Shown piece by piece: positions 43,850 through 55,485 of a stretch of DNA of 64,000 nt. Made by a program: the position numbers and the translations under genes. The stretch's first letter is position 1. The number at the start of each line of letters is the position of its first letter. The notes beneath the pieces are model-generated. The model worked only from the letters and a program-made list of their open reading frames with translations, had not been told where the DNA came from and did not search any database. The stretch is from Hymenopus coronatus (lineage: Eukaryota > Arthropoda > Insecta > Mantodea > Hymenopodidae): positions 75,528,696 through 75,592,695 of the forward strand of contig CM060884.1 of the NCBI GenBank assembly GCA_030762935.1, written 5' to 3'.

Positions 43850-44220
43850 TTTTACTTTCTCTACACGCCCTGTATACATTGTGTATAGAGAATGTATTGT
43901 ATTGCATTCAACTCCGAGATTTCACCGGAATTACATACTTTGAGAGCTCCTGAATCCAAAAAAAAAGCAAAACATTTTTACAAAAAGGTCTGTGTGTGTC
44001 TTTGGACAGCATAGCTCAAAAACGAAAAGTCCGTTAAACACCAAATTTGGTATTTAGGTTCAGTGTTTTCCAAGGATGTGACACGAACAGTTTCAACAAA
44101 ATCCCCCCATCCAAAACTACCATTAACACGGACAATTTTTCGAAAGTGTATATATTCTCAAAAATGGTTCTAATGACTTTCAAAAAAAAATCGTATGTTA
44201 AAGATATTATTCTTTGTGTT
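43850..44220 (-). mobile_element. HLR 3' half
   Basis: It begins TTTTACTTTCTCTACACGCC with the hairpin and ends after the central AAAATCGTATGTTAAAGATA block. Confidence 0.8.
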
Positions 44221-44221
44221 T

Positions 44222-44410
44222 TATCCTAGGAGTATGCTAAACTTAAATACTAAGTCAAATACACACGAATCTTCTTATGAAAAGGCATTTTTTGACACAG
44301 GGAATCTGAAGATATACCTACTTCCCTGAAATGGGGTATTTGATGAAGATTTGAATGAAATACAATATCTTCTCTATACACTATGCACATAGTGCGTGTA
44401 GAAAAAGTTT
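44222..44410 (+). mobile_element. HLR 3' fragment
   Basis: The plus-oriented 3' end (TCTATACACTATGCACATAG, TGCGTGTAGAAAAAGT) faces the preceding minus copy. Confidence 0.7.
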
Positions 44411-44493
44411 TAAGACAAGATTAATCAATAAATATTATTCTGAAATTTTGGTTGCTAGTTTCACATACGAGTTTAAAGTAAAAAAAAAAAAAA

Positions 44494-45340
44494 ATCTGAT
44501 GTGTTAAATCCACATGACCTTCTCTACATCTCTGCAACAAATTATTGTTAAATAGGTTAGGCTTCTATTTACTTCATGCTAATCGAGAAAACGTTACCAG
44601 AAATAGTCTTATTAGTTGCTTTTTTGTAAGTAGAAGCGAAATAAGGGAGTACCATAGGTTAAAGTGATAGTCACAAGCTGGTTGTTATGTGACTGAAGTT
44701 CCTTTGTTTGTATTGACAGGAGTTGACAAATTCCTGCATGAGAATTTTTTTTCAAAGCTGAAACCACCAAAAAAGGAATATCCCAAAAACAATCATCTCC
44801 ACGAAAAAAAATGTATATAAAATAAATGTTTTAATATGCTCTACATTTTTGTGTGGTAAGATTTTGTACATCTGTTAGCTTTACCAGTATGTAAAATTCC
44901 GTAAAATCCATCTAGTATAGAGTAGTCTTCAGAGGCTATTCCCAGAAAATTCAAGATATACATTTTATTTCTTAGGTAAATATCTTTAATATACGATATT
45001 TTAATCAAAATCGTTCGAGCCATTTTCAGAAAATCAAAATTTTCGAAAGAAGTTCCATGTAAGGGGTAGTTTGAGGGGGATGTTTTTCAAAACCTTGGTG
45101 TCGTATCCAGGGAAGATACTAAACTTAAATATCTAGTTTGGTATTTTACCTATTTTTCTTTTTTGAGCTATCGTGTTCACCGTCACACAGACGCACGGCC
45201 TTTTTTCTGAAAATGCTCTTTTTGGATACAGGGGACCCTAAAACATATATTTTCGGTGAAATCTCCATATCGAATTTTTGGTTGGAGTGCAATACCTTCT
45301 CTATACACTATGTACATAGTACGTATAGAGAAAGTAAAAT
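44494..45340 (+). mobile_element. HLR, full-length
   Basis: It starts AATCTGATGTGTTAAATCCA and ends in hairpin ACTATGTACATAGTACGTAT and AGAGAAAGTAAAA, 847 bp. It is a good representative copy. Confidence 0.92.
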
Positions 45341-45725
45341 GAAGATTCTTTGTTCGTGTATTTTAATGTGAACATTTTGGAGTGAAAATTCTATGGTAAG
45401 GTCAATGCTTTAATATGTATATCTTACGTTTTATTTAATCTGTATTTTATGTTTTTGTGCTCTGGAGTTTAGCAGCATTTTCATGATTATGTCCAGACCG
45501 TTCTCTGACGTGCTCCGTTGTTTTGTAACCAAGGTTGCTTCCGTTTAGGTCATATGGCCCGAGTAAGATTTCCTTTGCGTGGCCCATACATCACACACAC
45601 AAAGAGGGTGGGCATAGTTTCAACTTTGTGAAACACAACCCATGTTATTTTTAGTTCCCACGGTAGCATTACAGCAACCCTAAACAAGGTAAACACGCCT
45701 GCCCCTAGCAATGAAAACACTACTA
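45341..45725. other. Unassigned interval
   Basis: No gene or known repeat seen. Confidence 0.35.
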
Positions 45726-46530
45726 AAAATCTTATGTGCTCCACTCACATGACTTTCTCTAAATCTCTACAACAAGGTATTGTTAAAAGCTTATATTTCC
45801 ATGTTGTACATGCTAGTCCAGAAAACATTAGCAGAAACAGTGTTATTACTTGCTTCCTTGTAAGTAGAAGAGAAATAAGGAGTACCATAGGTTAAAGTGG
45901 TAGTCAAAAGCTGGTTGCTATGTGACTGAAGTTCCTTTGTTTGTATGGACAGGAGTTGACAAATTCCTATATGGGAAAAGTATAACTTTTTAAAGCTGAA
46001 ACTAAAAACAAGGAATATCTCAAAAAATATCATCTCCAGGGCAAAAGACGTATATAACATAAATTGTGTGTTTTAATGTGCTCTGCATTTTTTGTGAGTT
46101 AAGATTTTGTCCATCTGTTAGGTAAACCAATTATGCAAAATTCAGTAAAATCCATCTACGATAGAGTAGTCTTGAGAGGCTATTCCCAGAAATTTCAAGA
46201 TATATATTTTATTGTTAGGTAAATATACTTTAATAAAAATCGTGAGAGCTATTTTTGAGAAAAAAGTTCCATGTAAAAAGTAGTTTGGGGTACGGAGATT
46301 CTTTTCAAAATGTTTTTGTCGCATTTCTGAAAGATACTAAACTTAAATACCAATTTAAACACACACACATACACACAAACAAGTAGCTTTGCTGATTTTT
46401 TTTTTTTTTTTTTTTATACAGGGGATCCTAAAACATATATTTCCAATGAAATCTTGGTATCGAATTTTTGGGTGGAGTGCAATACTTTCTCTACTCACTA
46501 TGTACCTGGTACGTGTAAGGAAGGTAAAAA
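45726..46530 (+). mobile_element. HLR, full-length
   Basis: It starts AAAATCTTATGTGCTCCACT and ends TCACTATGTACCTGGTACGT + GTAAGGAAGGTAAAAA. A T20 run replaces the usual short T stretch near 46397-46415. Confidence 0.88.
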
Positions 46531-46639
46531 TAGTAAATGGATGCATCATATGCTACCATGAATGTAGACAAAGAAGGTCTTGTATTCCATCCAGTGTTCA
46601 TACCGGAAGTACAAGTTATGTAGCAACACAGCAGTTAAA

Positions 46640-46853
46640 GACCGTCCATAAATAAAACTACTGGGCGTGAAGGACCGCTTAATTTGCTCAGAGGTTCCTT
46701 TATCAAACTAGAATTCCGTAAATCTACGACACGGGACCAACGGCTTTCCTTCTCTTCCGAAGGAAGGCATGCTATGTATTTTAACGCCCGAAAAAATTCA
46801 TCGTCCTCCTCCGGGTTTGAAACCCGCGACCTTGGGTATATGAAACTCAATGT
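46640..46853 (-). mobile_element. SINE family A, 5'-truncated
   Basis: The body ACTGGGCGTGAAGGACCGCT...TCTTCCGAAGGAAGGCATGC and part of the tRNA-like head (CGCGGGTTTCAAACCCG on the minus strand) match 13683-13971. It ends inside the head. Confidence 0.85.
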
Positions 46854-47249
46854 GGCTCTATTGATTTTGTCTAGGATACCGTATATTAATGATATTTTAT
46901 TGCAAACTAAATGTAAATCTTGAGTTTTTTGGGAATAGCCACTAAAGACCTCTTTATTCGTAATTGAATTTCGCTGAACTTTGCGTATCTGATAAACCGT
47001 AAAATGTAGATCACGTTAAAAACACAATTTATGTCATATACGTTTTTTTCATGGAATTCACTATTTCTGAGATACTTCTTGTTATTTATTTCAGATTCAA
47101 AATACTAAACTTTTGTCACATGGAAATTTGTAAACTTCTGGCACAGCAAAGAAACAGATTTCAGCCACATGACAACCAGCGTTAAAAAGATTTGACTGTC
47201 GTTTTATCTTTGTGTATCACATATTTCACTTCTATTTACAAGGAAGCAA
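46854..47249 (-). mobile_element. HLR interior, cut by fold-back element
   Basis: The minus-oriented centre and 5' half (GGCTCTATTGATTTTGTCTA to CAAGGAAGCAAG) are interrupted at a TA by the element at 47251. Confidence 0.8.
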
Positions 47250-47250
47250 G

Positions 47251-47898
47251 TACGAGGGCCGTTTTTTTTTTCCTTCTTTTTTTTTTCCTTCTTCTTCTTT
47301 TTCCAGCTTCCGATAGGCTTTAAATAAACGTCATGTTCATAGAAAACAATTGTTTTATTACTAAAAGTTTTGTACACTTATGGTTGCTTTTCAACATAAT
47401 CAACGAAAAGATTGAGACATTTATCGTACCTGTGCACAAGCTGTGGGATACCCGCTTTAAAAAAATGTTGCCGCCAATGATTTCAAACGAGCATTGACGT
47501 TGTTTTGAAGATCTTGGTTGGTTTGAAAGTGCTGCCCTCCTAGCCACGTCTTCAGTTTAGGGAAAAGGTGAAATTCGCTGGGTGGCAGGTCAGGACTGTA
47601 CAGTGGATGATGGAAAATGTTCCATTGAAATTGTTCAAGGAGCCGATGGGTTGTGTGGACGAGCGTTGTCATGGATCAACACAATTCCTCAAGTCAGCAT
47701 TCCTCTTCGTTTGTTTTGAATGGCTCTCCGCAAACGTCGTAAAGTACGAAGATCTTCAAAATACCGTCAGTGCCCATTTGAAATCATTGGCGGCAACATT
47801 TTTTGAAGCGGGTATTACAAAGCTTGTACACAGGTACGAAAAATGTCTCAATCTTTTCGGTGATTATGTTGAAAAGTATCCATAAGTGTACAAAACTC
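47251..47898. mobile_element. Palindromic fold-back derivative of a mariner transposon, copy 1
   Basis: The left arm reads, on the minus strand, the C-terminal part of a mariner transposase. It includes LLEQFQWNIFHHPLYSPDLP, FHLFPKLKTWLGGQHF and LKSLAATFF, then LVHRYDKCLNLF-like residues; the DNARPH motif lies one frame away near 47670. The right arm repeats the same C-terminus on the plus strand (YEDLQNTVSAHLKSLAATFF...LVHRYEKCLNLFGDYVEK, about 47740-47882). Both transposase 3' ends therefore point outward. The left end is TACGAGGGCCGTTTTTTT. The right terminal repeat is cut at AGTGTACAAAACT. Not functional. Confidence 0.85.
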
Positions 47899-47936
47899 TG
47901 TACACTATGTACATAGTACGTATAGAGAAAGTAAAA
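47899..47936 (+). mobile_element. HLR 3' tip
   Basis: Hairpin ACTATGTACATAGTACGTAT and AGAGAAAGTAAAAA only. Confidence 0.75.
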
Positions 47937-48404
47937 ATTCGCTCACAAGCTGCTTGTGAATTTATCGATCAAAGTTGGAGTTACCTATGATAAGTTAAAC
48001 AGCAGTTTCTTGGTAGGATACGCTTGAGAAAGGCAAATTAACTTTTAGTATTCATTGTGTAAAGCTGTAACACGTATAACGCCTTACTCTTAAATGTTCC
48101 AACATTGTTTGGCGCCTTGAGCTTGGAATTCCCAGACACACACTTCCAGCTTTTTAAAATTAAATTTCAGACAGTTTAAAAATGGTGGTTTACACCTGCT
48201 CTTGACTTTGGATTTTTCTTCCTTTTCTCACTCATAAAGCAACTTCCTCACCTGTAGCAAATCCTCAATGGCACGATAAAACTCAATGAGAACATTTACA
48301 AGTACACAAGCTACATTCATTTACACGCTTTAAATTCATTTACTGTAGCTCCAAGTAAACGATATAAAAGGAATTTCATTCTATTCATATAACTTAGTCT
48401 ACCT
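47937..48404. other. Unassigned interval
   Basis: No gene or known repeat seen. Confidence 0.35.
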
Positions 48405-48866
48405 ATTCTGACACACTCAGACACACACACAGTTCTTGGAAAAAGTACCTCTTTGCGAGATAAACATTAGTGGAAATGATCTTATTACTATCTTCTTTGT
48501 AAATAAAAAAGAAATACGGAAATATATTAAGTTAAAGCGATAGGCAGAAACTTTAAACATCTATTGCAATCCATTCACGTGACTATTTTCACATCTCTGT
48601 ATCAAATTATTGTTAAAAACCTTATTCTTCTACGTCATACTAATCGAAATAAACATTAGCCGAAATGTTTTCTTATAAGTAGATAGGAAATAATGGAATA
48701 CACTGGGCTAAAACGATAGTTAAGTATTTTAAAAGCTGGTTGCAGTGTGATTGAAATATGTTTCTCTGTTTTGCCAGGAGTTGACAAATTATTGGATGTG
48801 ACACGTTTTTAAGTATTTTCAAACTGGAATCAGTAACAAGGGATATCTCAGAAACAATCAAGTCTA
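48405..48866 (+). mobile_element. Two HLR fragments
   Basis: A short microsatellite-side block (48405-48450) and a 5'-half fragment run from about 48450. A second 5' part from about 48555 (CCATTCACGTGACTATTTTC) ends at AACAATCAAGTCTATTTAAA. All are plus-oriented and abut the next copy. Confidence 0.7.
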
Positions 48867-49335
48867 TTTAAAAAATCTGATGTGTTTCATGCACATGACT
48901 TTCTCAACATCACTGCAAGAAATTATTGTTAAAAAGCTCTGACTTCTATTTACTCAGTGCTAATTGAGGAAACATTAGCAGAAATATTTTTATTACTTGC
49001 TTCCTTGTAAGTAGTACCGAAATAAGGGAGTACCAAAGGTTAAAGTGATAGTCAAAAGTTGGTTGCTACGTGACTAACGTTCCTTTGTATGGACAGGGGT
49101 TGAATAATTCCCGTGTGAGAAAAGCAACTGCCGAGGTCATAAGCGCCCTTATGATTAAAAACTTGGCAATAGGCAGTAAGAAAATACCAAACAAAAAAGT
49201 AAACACAAGTAAAAGAGCTAACACAGTTGAAACGGAAGTAACAGAAACGTCCAGCTCTCTAACCAGAGCTGGATATAAAACTCCATCTAAAATCAACACA
49301 TTAAAACCAAAAGAGTTTAAAAAACCGCTATCACA

Positions 49336-52300
49336 TTAAAACGTCAAGGTAAAAGAAAGTTTTGCTAAAAATTTAAAAACCCTGTCCACTGCTCTTGGGT
49401 CATCTGCCAGGACCTCAGCAAGAGAGGCCGGCATGCCCATAGATGACCGAATGTGTGCCAGGTGACCACACTCCAGCAACACATGACGAACTGTCTGTGC
49501 CTCCCCACAGAGCGCACAGACAGGAGCAGGTTCACGTTTAAAAAGGTAACTGTGAGTAAAAATACAGTGGCCAATTCTTAGCCGAGCTAGTTCTACCTCC
49601 TCCTGGCGGAATAAACGAGAGGAGGTTACCCAGTTGACAGGGAGGTCCTTCACCTCTCGCAGCTTATTACCACGGAGAGCCGACCACTCCGCATGCCAAG
49701 TCGAAAAAACAGCTCTCCGTACAGCCACTCTAAAATCTTCTACTGTTGAAAGAGTAATCGTAACATTGGTCGCTGTGACTGCCGATTTCGCTGCCAAATC
49801 CGCCGTGTCATTCCCTGGCAAGCCAACGTGTCCAGGAATCCATGCGCACTCCACATTAAAACCAGAAGCGTGCAAAATGTGGAGAACATCCTGGATGCGC
49901 TGCACCAAAGGATGGTAATTGTACAGCTCACGAATGCTCTGAAGGGCACTAAGGGAATCACTAAGAATAAGGCATTCACCTAATTTTCGACGTCGAATAT
50001 ACAGAAGGGCTTGATAAATAGCATATAGCTCGGCAGAATATATAGATGTGCAACTAGGCAAACCGTAAGTAGAAGTTGCGGTGCCAGTGACAAAGGCACA
50101 TCCAACACCGTCGGGGCTCTTACTCCCATCGGTGTAAATACAAATACGGCCACTGTATTTGGATAAAAATTCTAAAAAACAACGACGAATACTATCAAGA
50201 GGCGTAACAGATTTCCCGTAGAGCGTCATCCCGAGATCGACATGGCAGGTAGCGCGTAACCAAGGGGGGTGTATACTCTCTCCCTTGGGTAACAGCCGAG
50301 GAATGTCAACATGGTGCTGGCGTAGAAGCTCACGGAAACGAAAACCTGCTGGCCTGGGGCTCAGAGAGCGGAGGCAGTATCGCTCGTGCAGCTCAGGGGA
50401 GAAAAACGCGTGATAAGTTGGATGCCCAGGCATACACTTCAGCCCACAGCCATAATTAGCAAGCAGGACATCACGCCGACAACGCAGAGGAGGTTCTCCC
50501 GATTCGGCGTAGAGGCTAACAACTGGGCTCGTTGGAAAAGCTCCAACGGCCACACGGATGCCCTGGTTATGGACTGTGTCTAACCTTCTGAGCACTGAAG
50601 GTCGAGCTGAAGAATACATAATGCTGCCATAGTCCAACTTCGAACGAATCACAGCACGATAAAGACGGAGCAATGCCGTCCGATCCGCACCCCAAGATTT
50701 GCCACTTAGTATCCGTAAAAGATTTAGAGAACGGTCACATCGTGCTCTAAGCTGTGCTATTTGTGGTGCCCAACAAAGTTTCCGATCGAAGATCAAACCA
50801 AGGAATCTCGCCTCGTCTGCGAAAGGAAGTAAATCTGGCCCGAGTCGAAGAGACGGCGGCATTTGCCACTTACGGCGCCAGAAGTTAACGCAGACTGTCT
50901 TCTCAGCGGAGAAACGAAAACCGTGTTTCGAGCTCCAAGCATAGAGTTTGTCCAAACACCGCTGGAGACGGCGTTCCAAAAACGGTGTACGCTGAGAAGT
51001 ACAGAAGATGGCAAAGTCGTCCACGAATAAACAGGAAGAGACACCTTGAGGCACACATAGTGATATGGAATTTATCGCAATAGCAAATAGAGTCACGCTG
51101 AGTACCGAGCCCTGCGGCACTCCGTTCTCTTGAATAAAATGGTTAGAAAAAACCGAGCCCACCCTCACTCGAAAAACGCGGTCCCGCATAAACTCCTGAA
51201 TGACCAACGGTAGGCGTCCACGTATGTTCCAGTTGTGCAGAGAACTCAATATTCCCGCCCGCCAACACGTGTCGTAGGCCTTCTCGAGGTCAAAAAATAT
51301 CCCAACTGTGGGGCTGTTCTTAAGAAACCCGTCCATAATCTGAGTTGACAGAGAGACAAGGTGGTCAGCAGTTGGACGTCGTTGTCGAAAGCCACACTGG
51401 ATGTTCGTCAGAAGATTGTGGGATTCCAGCCACCACACCAACCGTCCATTGATCATGCGTTCCATCACCTTGCACACGCAACTGGTGAGGGAAATAGGAC
51501 GGTAACTGGAAGGAAGATGGCGGACCTTTCCAGGTTTAAGAATGGGTATGATGGTGGCCTCCCACCACTTGTCTGGAAAAATGTCATCAACCCAGACACG
51601 ATTATAGACCTCGAGTAGGAAATCTTTGCCATCAGGAGAGAGATGTTGCAACATTTGGACGTGGATACCATCTGGACCTGGTGCTGAGTGTCGTGAAGAG
51701 GAGAGTGCATTGTCTAGCTCTGCCAGGGTGAAAAGGCGATTATAATCCTCAAGGTTGCCAGAAAGAAACGAGAATTCTTGAGATTCCACCTGATTCTTTA
51801 CTGTAAGAAACTCAGGGGAATAATTGCCTGAGCTAGAAACCTGAGCGAAAGCACTGCCTAAAGTATTCGCCACGTCAAATGTATCAACAACAGCTCCGGT
51901 AGGTGTTTTGAGACCGGCGATGGGCATATGGTTCGGTTTCCCAGCCACACGTCTTAACTTATCCCATACGACAGAGGAAGGTGTATGTCGATTAAAGGAA
52001 CCCACGAATTTATTCCATGACATCTTTTTGCTATCCTTAATAACCCGCCTAGAATGTGCACGCATCCGTTTATAGTGTATCAGGTTATCCAGTGTAGGAA
52101 AACGCTGGAAAACCCGTAGAGCTCGTCTGCGAGCACGAATAGCATCCCGACAGTCATCGGTCCACCAAGGTTCCGGAAATCGACGGCTGTAGCCAGTCGA
52201 ACGTGGAATGGATTGCTCAGCAGCAGAAAGAATGGTCCCTGTGAGATGTTCGACCAAGTGGTTCACAGAGTCGTGCTCTTCGTAGCTAAATTCAGCCAAG

Positions 52301-53018
52301 TGGGAGTACAGTTCCCAGCTGGCGTGGTCTAGGCGCCAACTAGGTAAACGGGTGGAACATACAACGGGTGTCAAGACACTAACACGACAAGGAAAGTGGT
52401 CACTAGAATGCAAATCCGAGATGATATTCCAGCATAAGGTGACTGCTAGCTGAGGGGAACAAATTGCAATGTCAATGTGTGAAAAACTATGAAATGCGTC
52501 AGAAAGAAAGGTGGGCTCTCCGGTGTTCAAGAGAGCAAGGTTCTGACTATCCAAGAAGTCTTTAAGTAGCGTACCTCTCGCACAAGCCCGAGGAGAGCCC
52601 CAAAGAGGGTGATGGGCATTCACGTCGCCTACCAATAAAAAGGGTGGTGGCAACTGCGAAATGAGGTGTTCTAAGTCGCTGTGCGAGAGGTCCGCAGATG
52701 GAGGCAAATAGATACTGCAAATGGTGAATGAAGCGGATGGTAGCTTAATGCTGACAGCAACGGACTGGATTGTATGGGTACGGAGTTGGCAAAAATATCA
52801 TCTCGAATAAGCATCATAGTGCCCCCATGTGCCGGGACACCGTCCTCCGGGGATAAATCACATCGTACGGAGGAGTACTGCCTGATGGTAACGGTGTCCT
52901 GTGGACGGAGCTTCGTCTCTTGTAAGCATACAGCCAAGGGTTCATGCTGGCGCAGCAACAAGTCAAGCTCTGGTCGATGTGGTCGAATTCCGCGTATGTT
53001 CCAATGGAGGATAGCCAT
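49336..53018 (-). pseudogene. LINE ORF2: endonuclease, reverse transcriptase, RNase H (one frameshift)
   Basis: Translation starts MAILHWNIRGIRPHRPELDL at 53018 with an APE-type endonuclease (QETKL; later GDVNAHHPLWGS, HIDIAICSP and SDHFPC). The frame shifts once near 52778-52785, since the protein continues in the frame that is open from 52707 to 49336. The reverse transcriptase has YRPISLTSCVCKVMERMING, FFDLEKAYD, GVPQGSVLSVTLFAIAIN and the catalytic FVDD near 51020 (YADD in many relatives). RNase H follows, with YTDGSKSPDGVG near 50135, SAELYAIYQAL, LSDSLSALQSI and WIPGHVGLPGNDTADLAAKS near 49842, keeping the D-E-D-D type residues. A terminal CALCGEAQTVRHVLLECGHL knuckle lies near 49500. 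Full length would be about 1,230 residues, normal for the family. Role: target-primed reverse transcription. Confidence 0.92.
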
Positions 53019-53040
53019 TGAGTATATTATGGGATAAGTT

Positions 53041-54492
53041 TCAAATCGAAAGACGCTTCTGCAGATTGGGATTAGCTGGTCGGTTCAATTTGTTCTTCTT
53101 AGGCGTTGGGCTAGTACTATTTTCAGGAGCACGATCCTGCCGTTTCCGCACTGTCCATTTGGCAGTGGCGGCAGAATCCTCCTGGTCCATCTCCTCCACA
53201 AGGGAGGTCCCTTTTTCAAGAGCAAATTTCGGTCCGAGTAGTTCGAACCGATTGGATGTGCTGATCGGCGAAGACGGCCGTCGCCGATTCACGCCCTCCT
53301 CCCCAGATGACCCTTCAGAGGAGGATACACGTGTGGAGTTGCGTGTACTTTTCTTACCCTTAGATGACTTGGTAATAGATTGCACATTCTCTTTCAAGAA
53401 GTCTTGTCGTACATACTTGGTCTTAAACTGTTTTTCCGGGGCAGAAGACGTCGTGAATTTACCAGCTTTAGTTCCCGAGGTCGATGCTTTCGGTGACAAG
53501 TGTGCAGGACTATTCTGTAAGCTGGCGGATTTGGCAGATGTTGATACCAACTTGGGTGTAGGTGCCGAAGGCTTTGGCAGCGCTTGGGCTAAAATAACCT
53601 TTTCCGCAATTGTAGCCCCGTTCATATCGCCGGTCTGTGTTGCGATTTCCCGACGCGGTACCGGTTTAGCTGCAACTGAGCTATAGGTACCGGACCTCGG
53701 GGCAGAGGGTTGGCGGAGTCGCAGGAGCTTCCGGGCTTCCAAGAAGGACACCTTCTCTTTCACCCTTATCTCCTGGATCGCTCGTTCCTCTGCAAAACGG
53801 GGGCAGTCTCGGGAACTAGATGGGTGTTCCCCGTTACAGTTCACACACAATGGAGCTGAAGCACAAGCCCCATCGTGGGAGATGTCACCGCAGTGGACGC
53901 AGGTGGACTTGCCGGTACACAAGTCACTAGTGTGACCAAAACGTTGGCATTTAAAGCACCTCAGCGGATTGGGTATATAAGGCCTAACTTCGATGGCTTC
54001 ATACCCTGCTCTAATCTTTTGAGGCAGATCAACCCGATCAAAAGTAAGAAACAGGGTACGAGTAGGCAGGAATTCACCGTTGATCTTACGTTGTACCCGA
54101 TAAACAGCTGAGACACCCTGAGTCGCAAGATTTTCTTGGATCTCCTCAATGGACAAACCGTCCAACGCGCGGGTTGTTACTACACCGCGGGAGGAGTTCA
54201 GCGACTTGTGCACCTCGACCTTCACTGGATAGCTGGCTAACATGGTGGCTTTAAGTATCCTTGCAGCTTGCGAGGCGGAGTTGGCTTCGACAAGAAGTGT
54301 AACATTGCGAGCTCGAACGCAGGATTTAACCGGACCAGCAATGGCATCGAGACCCTTTTGGATAGTAAAAGGGCTCACCATAAGGAACTTCTTACCTTCC
54401 TCTGTCCTATGAATAACCAAGTAGCGAGGACCACATGACTCGACTACTTCCTTTCCAACGTCTTTATTAAGGGGTTTTAGTTTTGGTGCCAT
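53041..54492 (-). CDS. LINE ORF1, gag-like RNA-binding protein
   Basis: An uninterrupted 483-codon frame (MAPKLKPLNKDV...). Residues of about 85-135 look like the RRM/PRE-type segment of Jockey/I ORF1 proteins (NVTLLVEANSASQAARILK). Three Cys/His knuckles follow at about 177-235: CFKCQRFGHTSDLC, CVHCGDISHDGAC and CVNCNGEHPSSSRDC. The C-terminal half is Ser/Lys-rich and presumably disordered, ending in LNRPANPNLQKRLSI. In this family ORF1 coats the element RNA in a ribonucleoprotein. The stop lies 22 nt before the ORF2 ATG, so reinitiation or a bicistronic mode is likely. The Met at 54492 is the first in frame after the UTR. Confidence 0.92.
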   Translation of the reverse strand: MAPKLKPLNKDVGKEVVESCGPRYLVIHRTEEGKKFLMVSPFTIQKGLDAIAGPVKSCVRARNVTLLVEANSASQAARILKATMLASYPVKVEVHKSLNSSRGVVTTRALDGLSIEEIQENLATQGVSAVYRVQRKINGEFLPTRTLFLTFDRVDLPQKIRAGYEAIEVRPYIPNPLRCFKCQRFGHTSDLCTGKSTCVHCGDISHDGACASAPLCVNCNGEHPSSSRDCPRFAEERAIQEIRVKEKVSFLEARKLLRLRQPSAPRSGTYSSVAAKPVPRREIATQTGDMNGATIAEKVILAQALPKPSAPTPKLVSTSAKSASLQNSPAHLSPKASTSGTKAGKFTTSSAPEKQFKTKYVRQDFLKENVQSITKSSKGKKSTRNSTRVSSSEGSSGEEGVNRRRPSSPISTSNRFELLGPKFALEKGTSLVEEMDQEDSAATAKWTVRKRQDRAPENSTSPTPKKNKLNRPANPNLQKRLSI

Positions 54493-54952
54493 AGAAAAAA
54501 TGGTATAAATTCATCCCCCAGTGCTCCCCACCCACCACGGAGCCCAACGAGGGGTCACCCCACTGGGATGACAGGGCTACACAGGGGATATAGCGGGCTT
54601 GCCGTCCCACTCACCCTGGAGTTCGGTGTAATACCTAGTCCTGGCCGATTGACTAGGAGTGGGTTAGTCCCTAGCCTCCCGTTTAGGCAAATCAGAAACC
54701 AAAGCGGTGTATTAGGCTGCGCACCCTCCCCAGTTACTGAAAGACAGAAGCCCAGGCTCAGGTACGCAACCTTCAACCAACCAGGATATTCCTTTTCACC
54801 GACACGGGTCTCCACGCACGGCCTACACGTGGGTGGGCATTTTGACCTTCTGACTCCCTCACCACTCTGAGGTTGCCCACGGAGGGAGTCAAGGTGGCTC
54901 GGGACCCTGGGTGCGCCTAACCCGTACCTACCGTAGTAGGCCCCTGGGGGGA
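54493..54952 (-). promoter_or_regulatory. LINE 5' UTR, presumed internal promoter
   Basis: About 460 bp lie between the element's 5' end (CCCCCAGGGGCCTACTACGG on the minus strand) and the ORF1 start. It is much more GC-rich than the flanks. Full-length elements of this group usually carry an internal promoter here; no specific motif is claimed. Confidence 0.5.
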
Positions 54953-55485
54953 TTTAACATAGATTGTGTGTTTTAATGTCCTCTACATTTTTTGTGTGGT
55001 AAGTTTTGTCCATCTCTTAAGGTTTAGCAGTTATGCAAAAATACAGAATAAAGTGGTCTTCAGAGGCTATTCCCAGAAAATTCAAGGTATACATTTTATT
55101 TGTCAAGTAAATATCCTAAATATACGAGATTTTAATCAAAATTGTTAGAGCCATTTTAAGAAAATTGAAATTTTCCAAAAAAGAATTCCAGTAAAGGGTA
55201 GTTGGGGGTGGGGTATTTTCTTTAAAATCTTCGTGCCGCATCCTTGGAAGATACTAAACCTAAATACTAAGTTTGGTTTTAAACGGCCTTTTCGTTTTTG
55301 CGCTATGCTGCCCACAGACACACATGCACACAGACAGACACACACATGGACATTTTTCTAAAAATATTTTATTCAGGGGGTCTCAAAACATATGTTTTCG
55401 GTGAAATCTCAATATGGAATTTTTGGGTACAGCACAATACCTTCTCCATATACATAGTACGTGAAGAGAAAGTAAAAATGTATAT

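Larger units (their letters stand above)
49128..54952 (-). mobile_element. Near-intact non-LTR retrotransposon (I/Jockey group)
   Basis: A 5.8-kb minus-strand element has a GC-rich 5' UTR (54493-54952), ORF1, ORF2 and a 3' UTR of about 200 bp (49128-49335) without a visible poly(A) tail. RNase H in ORF2 and three CCHC knuckles in ORF1 fit the I clade and relatives. One frameshift in the endonuclease is the only lesion I found. It lies inside an HLR copy with a target deletion and no evident duplication. It looks like one of the youngest insertions in the window. Confidence 0.9.
48868..55477 (+). mobile_element. HLR split by the 5.8-kb LINE
   Basis: The 5' part 48868-49127 (AATCTGATGTGTTTCATGCA ... 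GTGTGAGAAAAG) and the 3' part 54953-55477 (TAACATAGATTGTGTG ... GAAGAGAAAGTAAAAA) flank the LINE. Comparison with uninterrupted copies shows about 75 bp of target missing between them. Confidence 0.85.

Noticed and set aside
49070..49339. 89-codon Lys/Thr-rich plus-strand ORF
   Set aside because: It spans the junction between an HLR copy and the LINE 3' UTR, so it cannot be an ancestral gene.
53018..53686. 222-codon plus-strand ORF
   Set aside because: It lies antisense to the well-supported LINE ORF1 and reflects its codon bias; no domain is visible.
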